From Akkermansiaceae bacterium (lineage in GTDB: Bacteria; Verrucomicrobiota; Verrucomicrobiia; Verrucomicrobiales; Akkermansiaceae): a stretch of 36,829 bases of DNA. Below the pieces are notes generated by a model, which saw nothing but the letters and a program-made list of their open reading frames with translations, ran no database searches and had not been told where the DNA came from. This document shows positions 9,963-18,130 of the stretch, in pieces; the stretch's first letter is position 1; every line of letters begins with the position of its first letter. The stretch spans positions 1-36,829 of the forward strand of contig CANHPN010000019.1 of the NCBI GenBank assembly GCA_947462535.1, written 5' to 3'. A program made the translations under genes and the position numbers.

Positions 9963-10205
9963 ATGCCACCATCATCTTCCCATCCGAACGATCCGCTGCA
10001 CGGCGTCACCTTGGAAACGGTGCTGCGGGCGGTGGTGGATCGTCACGGTTGGGAACGGATGGCGGATCAGATTCCGATCCGTTGTTTCATGTTCGACCCG
10101 ACGATCAAATCCAGCCTGACGTTTCTGCGGAAAAACCCGTGGGCGCGCAAGAAGCTGGAGGACTGGTATGTCTATGACGCCCTCCGCGACCGCTCGACGT
10201 CCTGA
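9963..10205 (+). CDS. VF530 (DUF2132) family small protein
   Basis: An 80-residue protein with the family signature: DPLHGVTLETVL near the N-terminus, then HGWERMADQIPIRCF, and near the end KSSLTFLRKNPWARKKLEDWY. The family is annotated as VF530/DUF2132 and is often called DNA-binding on structural grounds; its role is not established. It begins ten bases after ilvD on the same strand and converges on metG with eight bases between the stops. The length matches the family, so it looks complete. Confidence 0.9.
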   Translation: MPPSSSHPNDPLHGVTLETVLRAVVDRHGWERMADQIPIRCFMFDPTIKSSLTFLRKNPWARKKLEDWYVYDALRDRSTS

Positions 10206-10213
10206 AGAAGCGC

Positions 10214-11785
10214 TCAAGCCTCGACCTCGGCGACGATGCGCGGGAAGACCGGGCTTGGCTTTTCGATGACGTGGCCGTCCGGCAGCAGGCCCCAGTGGAG
10301 GTCCGTTAGCTTGAAGCCGGTGAGCGCTGGCAGGTTGAGCTGACCGGCGAGTTTCGCGGCGGCGTCCGGCAGGATGGGGGAGAGCAGGACCGTGGCGTGG
10401 GCGACGCTTTCCGCAAGATGATAGAGAACGGTGGCGAGGCGCTCCTTGTTCTCAGGGTTCTTGTTGAGCTCCCAGGGCTTCATGCGCTCGGCGTATTGGT
10501 TGCAATGCACGATGTGGCGGCTGAGCGCTTCGAGGCCTTTTGAAACGTCGAACTCATCCATCGCGGTTTGATAGGCGGTGATCGATTCCGTCAGTGAGGT
10601 TTGCAGCGCGGTGTCGTCCCCGGTGAGCGGGCCGCCGTGCTGGAGCACTCCGCCGGTGAATCGTTGGCTCATGTTGAGCGCGCGGTTGCAGAGGTTGCCG
10701 AGCTCGTTGGCGAGCTCGGTGTTGAAGAGCATGATCAGCCGGTCCATGTCGAAGTCCGAATCCTTGCCAGTGACGATGTCGCGGACGAGGTAGTAGCGGA
10801 CGGCCTCGACGCCGAACTTGTCGGCGAGTTCGTTAGGATCGACGACGTTGCCGGTGGACTTGGCCATTTTCTCGCCGCGGATGTTCCACCAGCCGTGGAC
10901 GAGCAGGCGCGGCATCTGCGCATCGGTGAAGCCCATGGCGTGAAGCATGCAGAGCCAGTAGATGCCGTGTGCGGGGATCAGGATGTCCTTGCCGATGATG
11001 TGGACCGGGCGGCTGTCGGCGGGCCAGAGTCTGGCGAAATCCGGCAGGCCCGCGTCCGGCGCGGCCTGATAACCGGCGAATGAGATGTAGTTGATGAGCG
11101 CGTCGAACCAGACGTAGGTGACAAAGTTTTCATCGAAGGGAAACTCGATTCCCCATTGCAGGCGTTCCTTCGGGCGTGAAATGCAGAGGTCGATGCCGGA
11201 GTTCTTCTCAAGCGCGTTGAGCAGCTCGGATTTGCGGAACGCGGGGATGATGACCTCCGGGTTGTTCTCGATGAAATCCTTGAGCCAGTCGGTGTGGTCG
11301 CTGAGTTTGAAATACCAGTTCTCTTCCTCGATCTCGACGACCTCGCCCCACTCGGGACCGAAATTTCCGGCTTCGTCGCGGTCGCGCTCTTGGAGGAATT
11401 GTTCCTGGCGGACCGAGTAGAATCCGGAGTGTGCTTTCTTGTAAAGTTGGCCCTGATCCTTGAGCCCGGTGAGAATGCTGCGGACGCAGGCCTTGTGGCG
11501 CTCGTCGATGGTCTCGGCCCAGCCGTCGTATTTCACGTCGAGTTTCTCCCAGAGCTCGGAGAATTTCCGGGTCGTGCGTTTGACGAAATCCTCGGGGGAA
11601 ATCCCTTCTTTTTCGGCAGTCTGTTGGACTTTCTGGCCGTGCTGGTCGACGCCGGTCAGAAAAAACACCTCGTCGCCACGCAACCGGCGGTAGCGGGCGA
11701 TCACGTCGGCAAGGACCTTTTCATAAGCATGGCCGATGTGCGGGGAGCCGTTGGTGTAGTCGATGGCGGTAGTGAGATAGAACAT
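10214..11785 (-). CDS. metG: Methionine-tRNA ligase
   Basis: Charges tRNA-Met with methionine (cytoplasm). 523 residues with the class I signatures HIGH (residues 16-19, SPHIGHAYEKV) and KMSKS-type KMAKS (306-310, EKMAKSTGN), followed by the alpha-helical anticodon-binding domain. The insert lacks CxxC zinc knuckles (GFYSVRQEQFLQERD), so it belongs to the zinc-free, shorter bacterial type. The C-terminal EMAP/tRNA-binding domain of longer MetG proteins is absent; the protein ends soon after the helical bundle. Divergent from der across a 463-bp region. Confidence 0.96.
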   Translation of the reverse strand: MFYLTTAIDYTNGSPHIGHAYEKVLADVIARYRRLRGDEVFFLTGVDQHGQKVQQTAEKEGISPEDFVKRTTRKFSELWEKLDVKYDGWAETIDERHKACVRSILTGLKDQGQLYKKAHSGFYSVRQEQFLQERDRDEAGNFGPEWGEVVEIEEENWYFKLSDHTDWLKDFIENNPEVIIPAFRKSELLNALEKNSGIDLCISRPKERLQWGIEFPFDENFVTYVWFDALINYISFAGYQAAPDAGLPDFARLWPADSRPVHIIGKDILIPAHGIYWLCMLHAMGFTDAQMPRLLVHGWWNIRGEKMAKSTGNVVDPNELADKFGVEAVRYYLVRDIVTGKDSDFDMDRLIMLFNTELANELGNLCNRALNMSQRFTGGVLQHGGPLTGDDTALQTSLTESITAYQTAMDEFDVSKGLEALSRHIVHCNQYAERMKPWELNKNPENKERLATVLYHLAESVAHATVLLSPILPDAAAKLAGQLNLPALTGFKLTDLHWGLLPDGHVIEKPSPVFPRIVAEVEA

Positions 11786-11868
11786 GATGGAAGAAAATGG
11801 GAACGCGGGAGACGAAGGAAAGCAGAGAGGGTCGGAGTGTGCAAGTCGGAGTGGCGGGGGGAGAATTA

Positions 11869-11927
11869 TGTCCCGTCTGAGGCAGCCGGGAGCGGTGGCT
11901 ATGAATCCGCCTGAGACAGCCGGGACA
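11869..11927 (+). repeat. REP-like palindromic element, copy 1
   Basis: A 59-bp element beginning TGTCCCGTCTG and ending GCCTGAGACAGCCGGGACA. Its ends pair imperfectly (GTCCCG with CGGGAC, and TCTGAGGC against TCTCAGGC). An inverted copy at 18073-18130 matches at about 52 of 58 positions. It lies between metG and der, outside any supported gene. Both short spurious peptides it can encode (CLRRIH.HRSRL.QTGHN) recur at the second copy, confirming the relationship. Confidence 0.75.
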
Positions 11928-12248
11928 CTCTCTCAATTCCCACCGCGCGGTCCCCGGCGGTCACCGCGACCGCCCCACATGCCCGCTGCCGCATCGCATC
12001 GCGTTGAGTTGTGCCCCCTCGCTGTCCTGCTCCTTGAGGAAATCCACCGCCTTGCGGGGATCGCTTTTGGCGACACCCACCACCAAAGTCACAACGGGAA
12101 CCACTCAGGAGTTTTTCATAAATGTAGGGATTTCAAACCTCCGCCATGTCGATGGTTGCGCGTTTTCAGCAGTCAGACCTCCATCTCAAGTCGGAAAAAA
12201 AACCTCCGACCTTGCCTTTGCTTCGTTCTGCCCCTACATCCCTCAGCC
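11928..12248. other. Non-coding region upstream of der, with a possible gene relic
   Basis: No complete gene is seen. On the minus strand (about 11955-12100) a short open stretch reads VGVAKSDPRKAVDFLKEQ, resembling the 'WAKSDP.AA..W' repeats common in hypothetical verrucomicrobial proteins. It is bounded by stop codons and has no good start, so at most it is a relic. The der frame is open through this region, but the residues do not resemble a GTPase. No clear der promoter is visible. Confidence 0.3.
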
Positions 12249-13646
12249 ATGCCTACTGTTGCCATCGTCGGACGCCCCAATGTGGGAAAGTCCGCTCTCT
12301 TTAACCGCCTTGCCGGGCGGAAGATCGCTATTGTCCACGACCAACCGGGCGTCACCCGCGATCGCATCGCGGCTCCTTCCAAGGCCACTCAGGTCGCCTG
12401 CACGCTCATCGATACAGGCGGTATCGGCGGCGGCATCGAGGACGGCTTCGACGAGCAAGTCGGCATCGAGGCGGACATCGCCATGCAAACCGCCAATTTG
12501 ATCCTTTTCGTGGTCGATGCCCACGCCGGCCTGACCGCCGTCGATCAAGCTCTCGCGCAAAAACTCCGCAAGGCCAAGCCGTCCGTGCTGCTCGTCATCA
12601 ACAAGGTGGACGATGACAAGCACGAGAACTCCCACTCGGATTTCACCCGCCTCGGCCTCGGCAACAGCGTTTTCGTCTCCGCCGAGCACGGTAGGAATTT
12701 CGGCGTCCTCTGCGATGAAATCGACGCAGCGATCGCCCCGCTCGTTTCGGAAGCCGAGGCAGAAGCCGAAGTCGCCGAGGAAATCGGCATCAAGCTTGCC
12801 ATCGTCGGCAAGCCCAACGCCGGCAAGTCCTCTCTCGTCAACGCCATCCTCCACGACGAACGCACCATCGTTTCCGAAATCGCCGGCACCACCCGCGACG
12901 CGGTCGATCTGCCCTACACCTTCGAGGGCGAGAAATTCACCCTCATCGACACCGCCGGTCTCCGCCCACGGGCCAAGCGCGACAACTCCGTCGAAGTCTT
13001 CTCCGCGATGCGCACCGAGAAAGCCGTCCGCCGCGCCGACCTCTGTGTGCTCGTCATCGACCTAGCAGCAGGCATCACCTCGATGGACCGCAAGATCGCG
13101 CAGCTCATCATGGAGGAGAAAAAACCCTGCCTGATCGTGCTCAACAAGTTCGATCTCTTCCACCCCGGAGCCAACCGCACCGCTCGCTTAGAGGAAGCCG
13201 GCGAACACGTCCGCAAGGAGTTGTTTTTTCTCCACTACGCGCCTTTTGTCGCCTGTTCGGCGAAAACCGGTGGCTCCGTGGACCACGTGCTCAAGGAAGC
13301 GCTCAAGATCAAAAAAGGCGCGCAAAACATCCCCGGCACCGGCCAGCTCAACCGCATCCTGCAAAGTGCCTTCGAGGCCACTCCGCCGCCGATCGACAAG
13401 AAGCTCAACAAGCGCCTCAAGCTCTACTACGCCACCGCCGCCGTGGATCAGAAATACAGCGTCATTCCGGTGCCGACCATCGTGCTCTTCGTCAACGACA
13501 AGCGCCTCATGGCTACCAGTTACGAGTCCTACATCGTCAACCGCTACCGCGCCGCCCACCCAGCGCCCGGCATCCCGGTCGTTTTATCCGTGCGCTCGCG
13601 TTCCAGAAAAGAGTGGGAACCGCGACAAAAGCCGCAGGGGCACTGA
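12249..13646 (+). CDS. der: Ribosome-assembly GTPase Der (EngA)
   Basis: Essential double-GTPase required for 50S subunit assembly. From ATG 12249 (MPTVAIVGRPNVGKS) it is 465 residues, the normal length. The first G domain shows GRPNVGKS, DTGG and NKVD; the second shows GKPNAGKS (about residues 187-194), DTAG and NKFD; the C-terminal KH-like domain begins near KLNKRLKLYYAT. A longer frame from 11784 has no family similarity and crosses the repeat element, so it was rejected. A short acidic linker (EAEAEAEVAEE) joins the two G domains. Confidence 0.97.
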   Translation: MPTVAIVGRPNVGKSALFNRLAGRKIAIVHDQPGVTRDRIAAPSKATQVACTLIDTGGIGGGIEDGFDEQVGIEADIAMQTANLILFVVDAHAGLTAVDQALAQKLRKAKPSVLLVINKVDDDKHENSHSDFTRLGLGNSVFVSAEHGRNFGVLCDEIDAAIAPLVSEAEAEAEVAEEIGIKLAIVGKPNAGKSSLVNAILHDERTIVSEIAGTTRDAVDLPYTFEGEKFTLIDTAGLRPRAKRDNSVEVFSAMRTEKAVRRADLCVLVIDLAAGITSMDRKIAQLIMEEKKPCLIVLNKFDLFHPGANRTARLEEAGEHVRKELFFLHYAPFVACSAKTGGSVDHVLKEALKIKKGAQNIPGTGQLNRILQSAFEATPPPIDKKLNKRLKLYYATAAVDQKYSVIPVPTIVLFVNDKRLMATSYESYIVNRYRAAHPAPGIPVVLSVRSRSRKEWEPRQKPQGH

Positions 13647-13662
13647 GGAGTCCAAGCTTCCG

Positions 13663-14148
13663 TCAGTCGATGATCTTCCGCATCGGGATCATGCCGGAGT
13701 ATTCGAAGCCCTGCTTCTTGAAAAACTCCTGCGACTCCGCGCCGATCCGGTCCGTTAGCAGGGTGATGCGCTTGAAGTGCTTCTTCTTCGCGAAATCCAC
13801 CACGTAGTCCACCAGCATCGTGCCGTAGCCTTGGCCGCGGTGGTCGGGGTGGATCACCACGTCCTCCATCAGGATCACGAACCCGCCGCAGGCCGTGGAA
13901 ATCGTGAACAACAAATTCACCATCCCGAAGATCTGGTGCTGGTTGCGCACCACGAAGATCCGGCCGCGGTTCGGCTGTTCGAGGATCAACTGCAAGCCGC
14001 GCTCCTGCACCGCGCGATCCGGCGAGAAGTCGTCCGACAAATCGAAAAGATTCATCACCAACTCCGTCAACGCCGGCAAATCCTCGATCGTGGCGGGCTC
14101 CACGCGCGGGCGATCTTCGTCTAGATTCTGCGATGCCGTGTCCGTCAT
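13663..14148 (-). CDS. GNAT family N-acetyltransferase
   Basis: 161 residues from ATG 14148 (MTDTASQNL); a GTG three codons earlier is an alternative. The acetyl-CoA-binding motif A is clear: EDVVIHPDHRGQGYGTMLV, followed by 'RITLLTDRIGAESQEFFKKQGF', a typical GNAT C-terminus. It probably transfers acetyl from acetyl-CoA to an amine, but the substrate cannot be told from sequence. It is the last of four minus-strand genes and lies 62 bases downstream of trmD. It converges on der with 16 bases between the stops. Confidence 0.88.
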   Translation of the reverse strand: MTDTASQNLDEDRPRVEPATIEDLPALTELVMNLFDLSDDFSPDRAVQERGLQLILEQPNRGRIFVVRNQHQIFGMVNLLFTISTACGGFVILMEDVVIHPDHRGQGYGTMLVDYVVDFAKKKHFKRITLLTDRIGAESQEFFKKQGFEYSGMIPMRKIID

Positions 14149-14210
14149 TGTTTTCACGAAAATGAGTTTGGCATGGATTTGGAATCGGAAAACGAAATTC
14201 TCTCTCCATT

Positions 14211-14906
14211 TTAAATTTCAACATCCGGCTGCGGGGATTCCAACAAATCCGGCCGGTTTCGCCGCGTCCGCTCCAGCGCTCGCGCCTCCTTCCACGCCGA
14301 GATTTTCCCGTGATGCCCCGAGATCAGCAACTCCGGCACCACCATCCCGCGGAACTCGATCGGCCGCGTATAGGCCGGGGCTTCCAACAGATTCGGATCG
14401 GAAAACGACTCGTCCACCGACGAGCGTTCGTCGCCCAGCGCGCCCGGCAGCAACCGGATCACCGCGTCACACAACACCGCCGCCGCCAGCGCTCCGTTAG
14501 TCAAAATATAGTCGCCGATGGAGATCTCCTCATCCACCAGCGCCTCGATCACCCGCTGGTCTACTCCCTCGTAGTGTCCGCAGAGGATTAGCAAATGCTC
14601 CGAAGTCGTCAGTTCCCGCGCCACCGCCTGCTTGAACGGCTTGCCCTGTGGGGTCATCAAAATCACCCGCGTCGCCGGCCCGCGCAGCGCCTCCACCGCC
14701 GCGAACAACGGCTCCGGCTTGAGTAACATTCCCTGCCCGCCGCCGCACGGCGAGTCATCCACCCGCCGGTGCTTATCCTCCGACCAATCCCGCAACTGGT
14801 GCCCCACCACCTCCACCAACCCCGCCGCCCGCGCCCGCTGGATGATCGAATCACTCAGCGGAGCCAGCGCCACCTCGGGAAATAACGTCACGATATCAAT
14901 CCGCAT
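14211..14906 (-). CDS. trmD: tRNA (guanine-N1)-methyltransferase
   Basis: Methylates G37 of tRNAs with a G36 using S-adenosylmethionine, preventing +1 frameshifting. 231 residues, the normal length. SPOUT trefoil-knot signatures are present: LCGHYEGVDQRV and EISIGDYILTNGALAA. The N-terminus MRIDIVTLFPE and the SPCGGGQGMLLKPEPLF segment are typical of TrmD. Unusually it is not next to rpsP, rimM or rplS, its common partners, within this window. It lies 62 bases downstream of the alpha/beta hydrolase gene on the same strand. Confidence 0.96.
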   Translation of the reverse strand: MRIDIVTLFPEVALAPLSDSIIQRARAAGLVEVVGHQLRDWSEDKHRRVDDSPCGGGQGMLLKPEPLFAAVEALRGPATRVILMTPQGKPFKQAVARELTTSEHLLILCGHYEGVDQRVIEALVDEEISIGDYILTNGALAAAVLCDAVIRLLPGALGDERSSVDESFSDPNLLEAPAYTRPIEFRGMVVPELLISGHHGKISAWKEARALERTRRNRPDLLESPQPDVEI

Positions 14907-14968
14907 GCCGCGACCCTAGCGGGCACCGCGCGCCGACTCAACTCTCTTGCTCGTTGAAATCAAAAACC

Positions 14969-15697
14969 TCAAGCCCACAACACCCGCAGCCATTCATCGA
15001 CCGCTTCAACAAGCTGCGGGTAACTCGATTCGCCAAACGAATGCCCTGCCTCGCTGATTTCCAACCACCGCTTCTCGCAAGTGGCGGCGGCGAAGGCGTC
15101 GAGCCCGTCCTGCACCGGCACGAGATCGTCCGCATCGCCGTGGATCAGCAACCACGGCTGAGTCACCGCCTCCGCCGCATCAAGAGTGTTGTCGATCAAC
15201 TTCAGGTCATCAACGAAAGTCCGGGACAGCGGGCAATTTTCATCCTCCCACATGAAGCCCGCGTCCGGCGTGACTGCGGAAAACTCGCGCTCCACGAAAG
15301 CGGCGGTGCGCGTCATCCCTGCCAGTGAAACCAAAGCGCGAATACGCATGTCCCGGGCCGCCGTGAGCACTCCGACCGCGCCGCCCATACTGTGCCCCGC
15401 GTAAGCGACATTCACGTCGTTAGGAACCATGTCGAGCACCGCTTGTAGATCACTAATCTCCTTGGAAATGCAGCAAGCCCCAAAGTGTCCTTCCGACGCG
15501 CCGTTCCCCGAGAAGGAAATCCGCAGGCACGGCCAGCCCAGCGCCGCGAGGCCACCCGCCAGCGCGACGAGATGCGGACGGTCTTTGTTCCCCGTCACCC
15601 CGTGGCCCAGGATCACCAATGCATCCGCCCGTGTCCCCGGATGGAACGTGTAGTCGATGCTCTCGCCCGACCGGTTTCGAATTTCTGATCCTGTCAT
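14969..15697 (-). CDS. Alpha/beta hydrolase
   Basis: 242 residues with a complete alpha/beta-hydrolase core. The oxyanion segment is ILGHGVTGNKDRP, the nucleophile elbow is AGHSMGG (Ser103), the acid is in HGDADDLVP (Asp188 to Asp191 region), and the histidine is in EAGHSF (His219). It resembles serine aminopeptidase S33/BAAT-like or DUF-type esterases. No signal peptide, so cytoplasmic. It starts 14 bases after the stop of the upstream reductase, suggesting an operon with it. The substrate is unknown. Confidence 0.88.
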   Translation of the reverse strand: MTGSEIRNRSGESIDYTFHPGTRADALVILGHGVTGNKDRPHLVALAGGLAALGWPCLRISFSGNGASEGHFGACCISKEISDLQAVLDMVPNDVNVAYAGHSMGGAVGVLTAARDMRIRALVSLAGMTRTAAFVEREFSAVTPDAGFMWEDENCPLSRTFVDDLKLIDNTLDAAEAVTQPWLLIHGDADDLVPVQDGLDAFAAATCEKRWLEISEAGHSFGESSYPQLVEAVDEWLRVLWA

Positions 15698-15711
15698 GAT
15701 GTATAAAAATG

Positions 15712-16599
15712 CTAGTATTCCGCGCGACCCGGGAAACTAAGCTCCGCGATCCCCGACTTGTCGAGTTCTCCGAGCCCGAGGTCGATCATTTTCCGGTACT
15801 GCGCCTCGGTCGCCCGGGACAGCGGGACGATCACTCCTGCGGCGTCCGCCATGGCGTTTGCAATGCCGCTGTCCTTCGCCGCATGGGCGGCGGAAAAGTA
15901 GCATTCGTGCTCGCGCGTGATCATGTCGTCGCCATCGGTTTCCAGCACCCGCGAGTTCGCGCCGGTCTGCGAGAAAACCTCCTTGAGCAAATGCAGGTCC
16001 AGACCCAGCGCCGCGCCGAGCCCCAAGCCCTCGGCAAGCCCGGCGGTGTTGATGTTCATGACCATGTTCACCAGTGCCTTGATCCTCGCCGCGTTTCCAA
16101 CAGGTCCGACGTGCCGCAGCGAGCTTGAAATACCCTTCAGCAGCGGCTCCATCCGCTCGTAAACCGCAGGCTCCCCGCCGACCATCAGATAGAGCGTCCC
16201 CTGCCGCGCTTGGGTGATGCTAGACGCCATGCTCGCCGCGAGCGTCGAGGCACCGACCGAGGCCGCCGCCGCTTCCGCAGATTCATGCGCCGCCGGACTC
16301 ACCGTGGCACAGTGGATGAAAACCTTCCCCGTCGCGCCTTTGAGCAGGGACTCATCGCCCTCCAGAATCCCGCGCATCGAATCGTCATCCGTCACGACCG
16401 TGAAGATGACATCCGACGCTGCAGTAACTTCGGGCAGCGTCCTCGCCGCCAAACACCCGAGCTCAACGGCAAGCGATGCCGCTGTCGCCTCATGGTGATC
16501 GTAAACTGCGGCGACCGGGTATCCCAGATCCACGAGACGCCGGGCCATGTTCGCCCCCATCCTTCCAACTCCGACAAATCCAATGGCTGCTTTTTGCAT
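15712..16599 (-). CDS. NAD(P)-dependent 3-hydroxyisobutyrate-dehydrogenase-like oxidoreductase
   Basis: 295 residues from ATG 16599 (MQKAAIGFVGVGRMG); an upstream ATG at 16671 would add 24 unrelated residues. The Rossmann motif GVGRMG (10-15) and a lysine in RIKALVNMVMN (Lys174), at the catalytic position, place it in the beta-hydroxyacid dehydrogenase family (3-hydroxyisobutyrate, tartronate semialdehyde, glyoxylate/succinic semialdehyde reductases). The usual substrate motif DAPVSGG is replaced by AASMASSITQARQGTLYLMV, so the substrate may differ from the named enzymes. First gene of a probable operon with the alpha/beta hydrolase. Confidence 0.88.
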   Translation of the reverse strand: MQKAAIGFVGVGRMGANMARRLVDLGYPVAAVYDHHEATAASLAVELGCLAARTLPEVTAASDVIFTVVTDDDSMRGILEGDESLLKGATGKVFIHCATVSPAAHESAEAAAASVGASTLAASMASSITQARQGTLYLMVGGEPAVYERMEPLLKGISSSLRHVGPVGNAARIKALVNMVMNINTAGLAEGLGLGAALGLDLHLLKEVFSQTGANSRVLETDGDDMITREHECYFSAAHAAKDSGIANAMADAAGVIVPLSRATEAQYRKMIDLGLGELDKSGIAELSFPGRAEY

Positions 16600-16912
16600 C
16601 GGGAGAACTTTGGAGGGAACTCGCCACATGCGCAACTTGAAGTTTAACGGAAGTCCTCGACTACATTTCAAAACATCCCGCCATCAGCGGAGTCCCAGCG
16701 AATCGACCACCGCAGGCAGACCGATCGATAACAGATGGGAGAATGAAACGGTGCAATCCGCGACCGACTCACCGTCCCCCGCTTTCCTGACGAAGGCTTG
16801 TTTGAGAACCGAGAGGTAGCTGTGCGAAAGCCGCGTTCAAGGCGGGAGGGGCTGGACTGCTCCGGCATGTCGGCATGTCGGCATGTCCCCGCAGTCCGAG
16901 AGAATAGAGTTC
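16600..16912. other. Intergenic region with a hairpin, no gene seen
   Basis: Lies between the reductase gene and the end of the broken cohesin-like gene, both on the minus strand. No open frame with family resemblance was found. It holds the hairpin with internal tandem repeats at 16854-16897. Confidence 0.4.
16854..16897. repeat. Palindromic hairpin enclosing three 8-bp tandem repeats
   Basis: A perfect 7-bp inverted repeat (GGACTGC at 16854-16860 and GCAGTCC at 16891-16897) encloses three consecutive copies of GGCATGTC (16864-16887). It lies 16 bp beyond the last stop of the decayed cohesin-like gene. It may be a REP-like element or a terminator stem, but there is no T-tract on either strand. 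Confidence 0.6.
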
Positions 16913-17670
16913 CTACGGCCGCTCCACCACCACCCGCAGGAACCCCCGCGGCTTGGCATTCACGCCGGTGGCGGAAAGGGTGCCGCGCACGCTCACGAAC
17001 TCCGCGCCATCTCCCAGCCGCCGGTAGAATCCGACGCCCAAAAAGCTCTCTCCCCCCACCTAGATCCGTCCCGCCTGAATCCCGCGCTGCTGCGCGTCGG
17101 CGACGACGGGATTTCCGCCAAACGCATACTCCAACAGATTCGGCAGGCCGTTGCGGGCGTTGTCGATGTTCGGCTGGACGGTCACGGCCACTTGGCCGTT
17201 GGTCGTGACGAGCGTGTCCTTCTGGCGGAGGTCGATCACGCCGGTGCTGTCGGAAAGCATGAGGTCGGCGATCGCGAGTTCGGAAGACAGGTTCGTCACC
17301 GCGCCGGGATTGGCCCGGAATTTCAGCACCGCGAGCCGGCCCGCGCCTCCCGCCAGCGCCTCGCCGCGGAAGAACGTGAGCTGCACCAATCCATCGCCAT
17401 AGCCCTGGCTCAACTCGAAAGCCCCGCCTAACGGACAGGCCGTCACCGTCTGGAGTTCGAGCACTTTGGGATCGAAATTGATCTGCACCTGGATCGCGGC
17501 GAGCCCGGCGGCGTTGTCCAGCGTGAGCGGCACTTCGAGGATGCCACCCGGATTCGCCAGGTAGTTAGGCAGTGCAAGCTCCGGGATTCGGCTCGCACGA
17601 CCGCGCTGGTCATTGCGGTCAGCGCCATGGTTCCGAAGACGCTCACAAGCGGATGGGAAATGCGTTTCAT
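16913..17670 (-). pseudogene. Broken cohesin-domain secreted protein
   Basis: Starts with a clear Sec signal peptide in one frame (ATG 17670, MKRISHPLVSVFGTMALTAM, cleavage near AVVRA). It continues in another frame as a cohesin-like domain (PGGILEVPLTLDNAAGLAAI, then INFDPKVLEL), so a single-base loss is implied near 17585-17600. The domain ends in the common verrucomicrobial segment NGLPNLLEYAFGGNP. A TAG at 17060-17062 then interrupts the frame, but the same frame continues past it as VGGESFLGVGFYRRLGDG to a second stop at 16913. Both lesions in one short gene suggest a real pseudogene, although sequencing error cannot be excluded. It follows the dockerin fragment by 13 bases. Confidence 0.7.
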
Positions 17671-17683
17671 GAAAATTGTCAGT

Positions 17684-18072
17684 TCAGGGGCCGTTGAGCA
17701 GTTGGACGAGCAGGACAAGATCCTTTGCGTCGAGCTTGCCGGTCATCAGTTCGTCGGGCGTCGGCGGGCGCGATTTCGGCTTGGTCAAATCCTTGAGCAG
17801 GTCCTTGTCGGCATTGGAAAGGAGCCCGTCGCCGTCGCCATCCCAATCCGTCATCGCTGCGGCCGACCCCGTGCCCGCCTGAATGCCCGTGACCACGCCG
17901 GAATCAGGCGAGAAGAAATCCGTCAGCACGCCACCGATCAGCATTTTCGAGAGCCGCTCGAACGGTTGCAGGTTCACCACCACCTGCGAGGAATCCGGCC
18001 CCACCACGTCGCAATCATTTTCCAACCGTTTTCGCAAAAGCGTCTGAAATGTGCCGAAACGTGTTGAAACGT
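17684..18072 (-). pseudogene. 5'-truncated dockerin-bearing protein fragment
   Basis: A C-terminal remnant of about 130 residues. It ends in a dockerin-type module: DWDGDGDGLLSNADKDLLKD fits the DxDxDGxxxxxD calcium loop and helix, and GKLDAKDLVLLVQLLNG resembles the second half-repeat. Upstream, NLQPFERLSKMLIGG looks like real protein, and the frame runs back without an ATG to the REP-like element at 18073, where resemblance ends. The fragment therefore starts at the repeat boundary. It precedes the cohesin-like gene on the same strand, as an operon of interacting partners would. A TTG at 18037 could serve as a start but gives no signal peptide. Confidence 0.65.
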
Positions 18073-18130
18073 GTTCCGGCTGTCTCAGGCGGATTCATTG
18101 CCATCGCTCCCGGCTGAGACAGACGGGACA
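18073..18130 (-). repeat. REP-like palindromic element, copy 2
   Basis: Inverted copy of the element at 11869-11927, with about six mismatches in 58 bases. The stem here is better: CTGTCTCAG pairs with CTGAGACAG. It overlaps the 3' end of the neighbouring hydrolase gene, supplying its last codons and TGA stop. On the other side it abuts the truncated dockerin gene. A direct repeat, two copies of GAAACGTGTT (18056-18075), lies at its left edge. Confidence 0.75.

Noticed and set aside
11784-12248. N-terminal extension of 155 codons on der
   Set aside because: No GTPase similarity, crosses the REP-like element, and the conserved Der N-terminus starts exactly at 12249.
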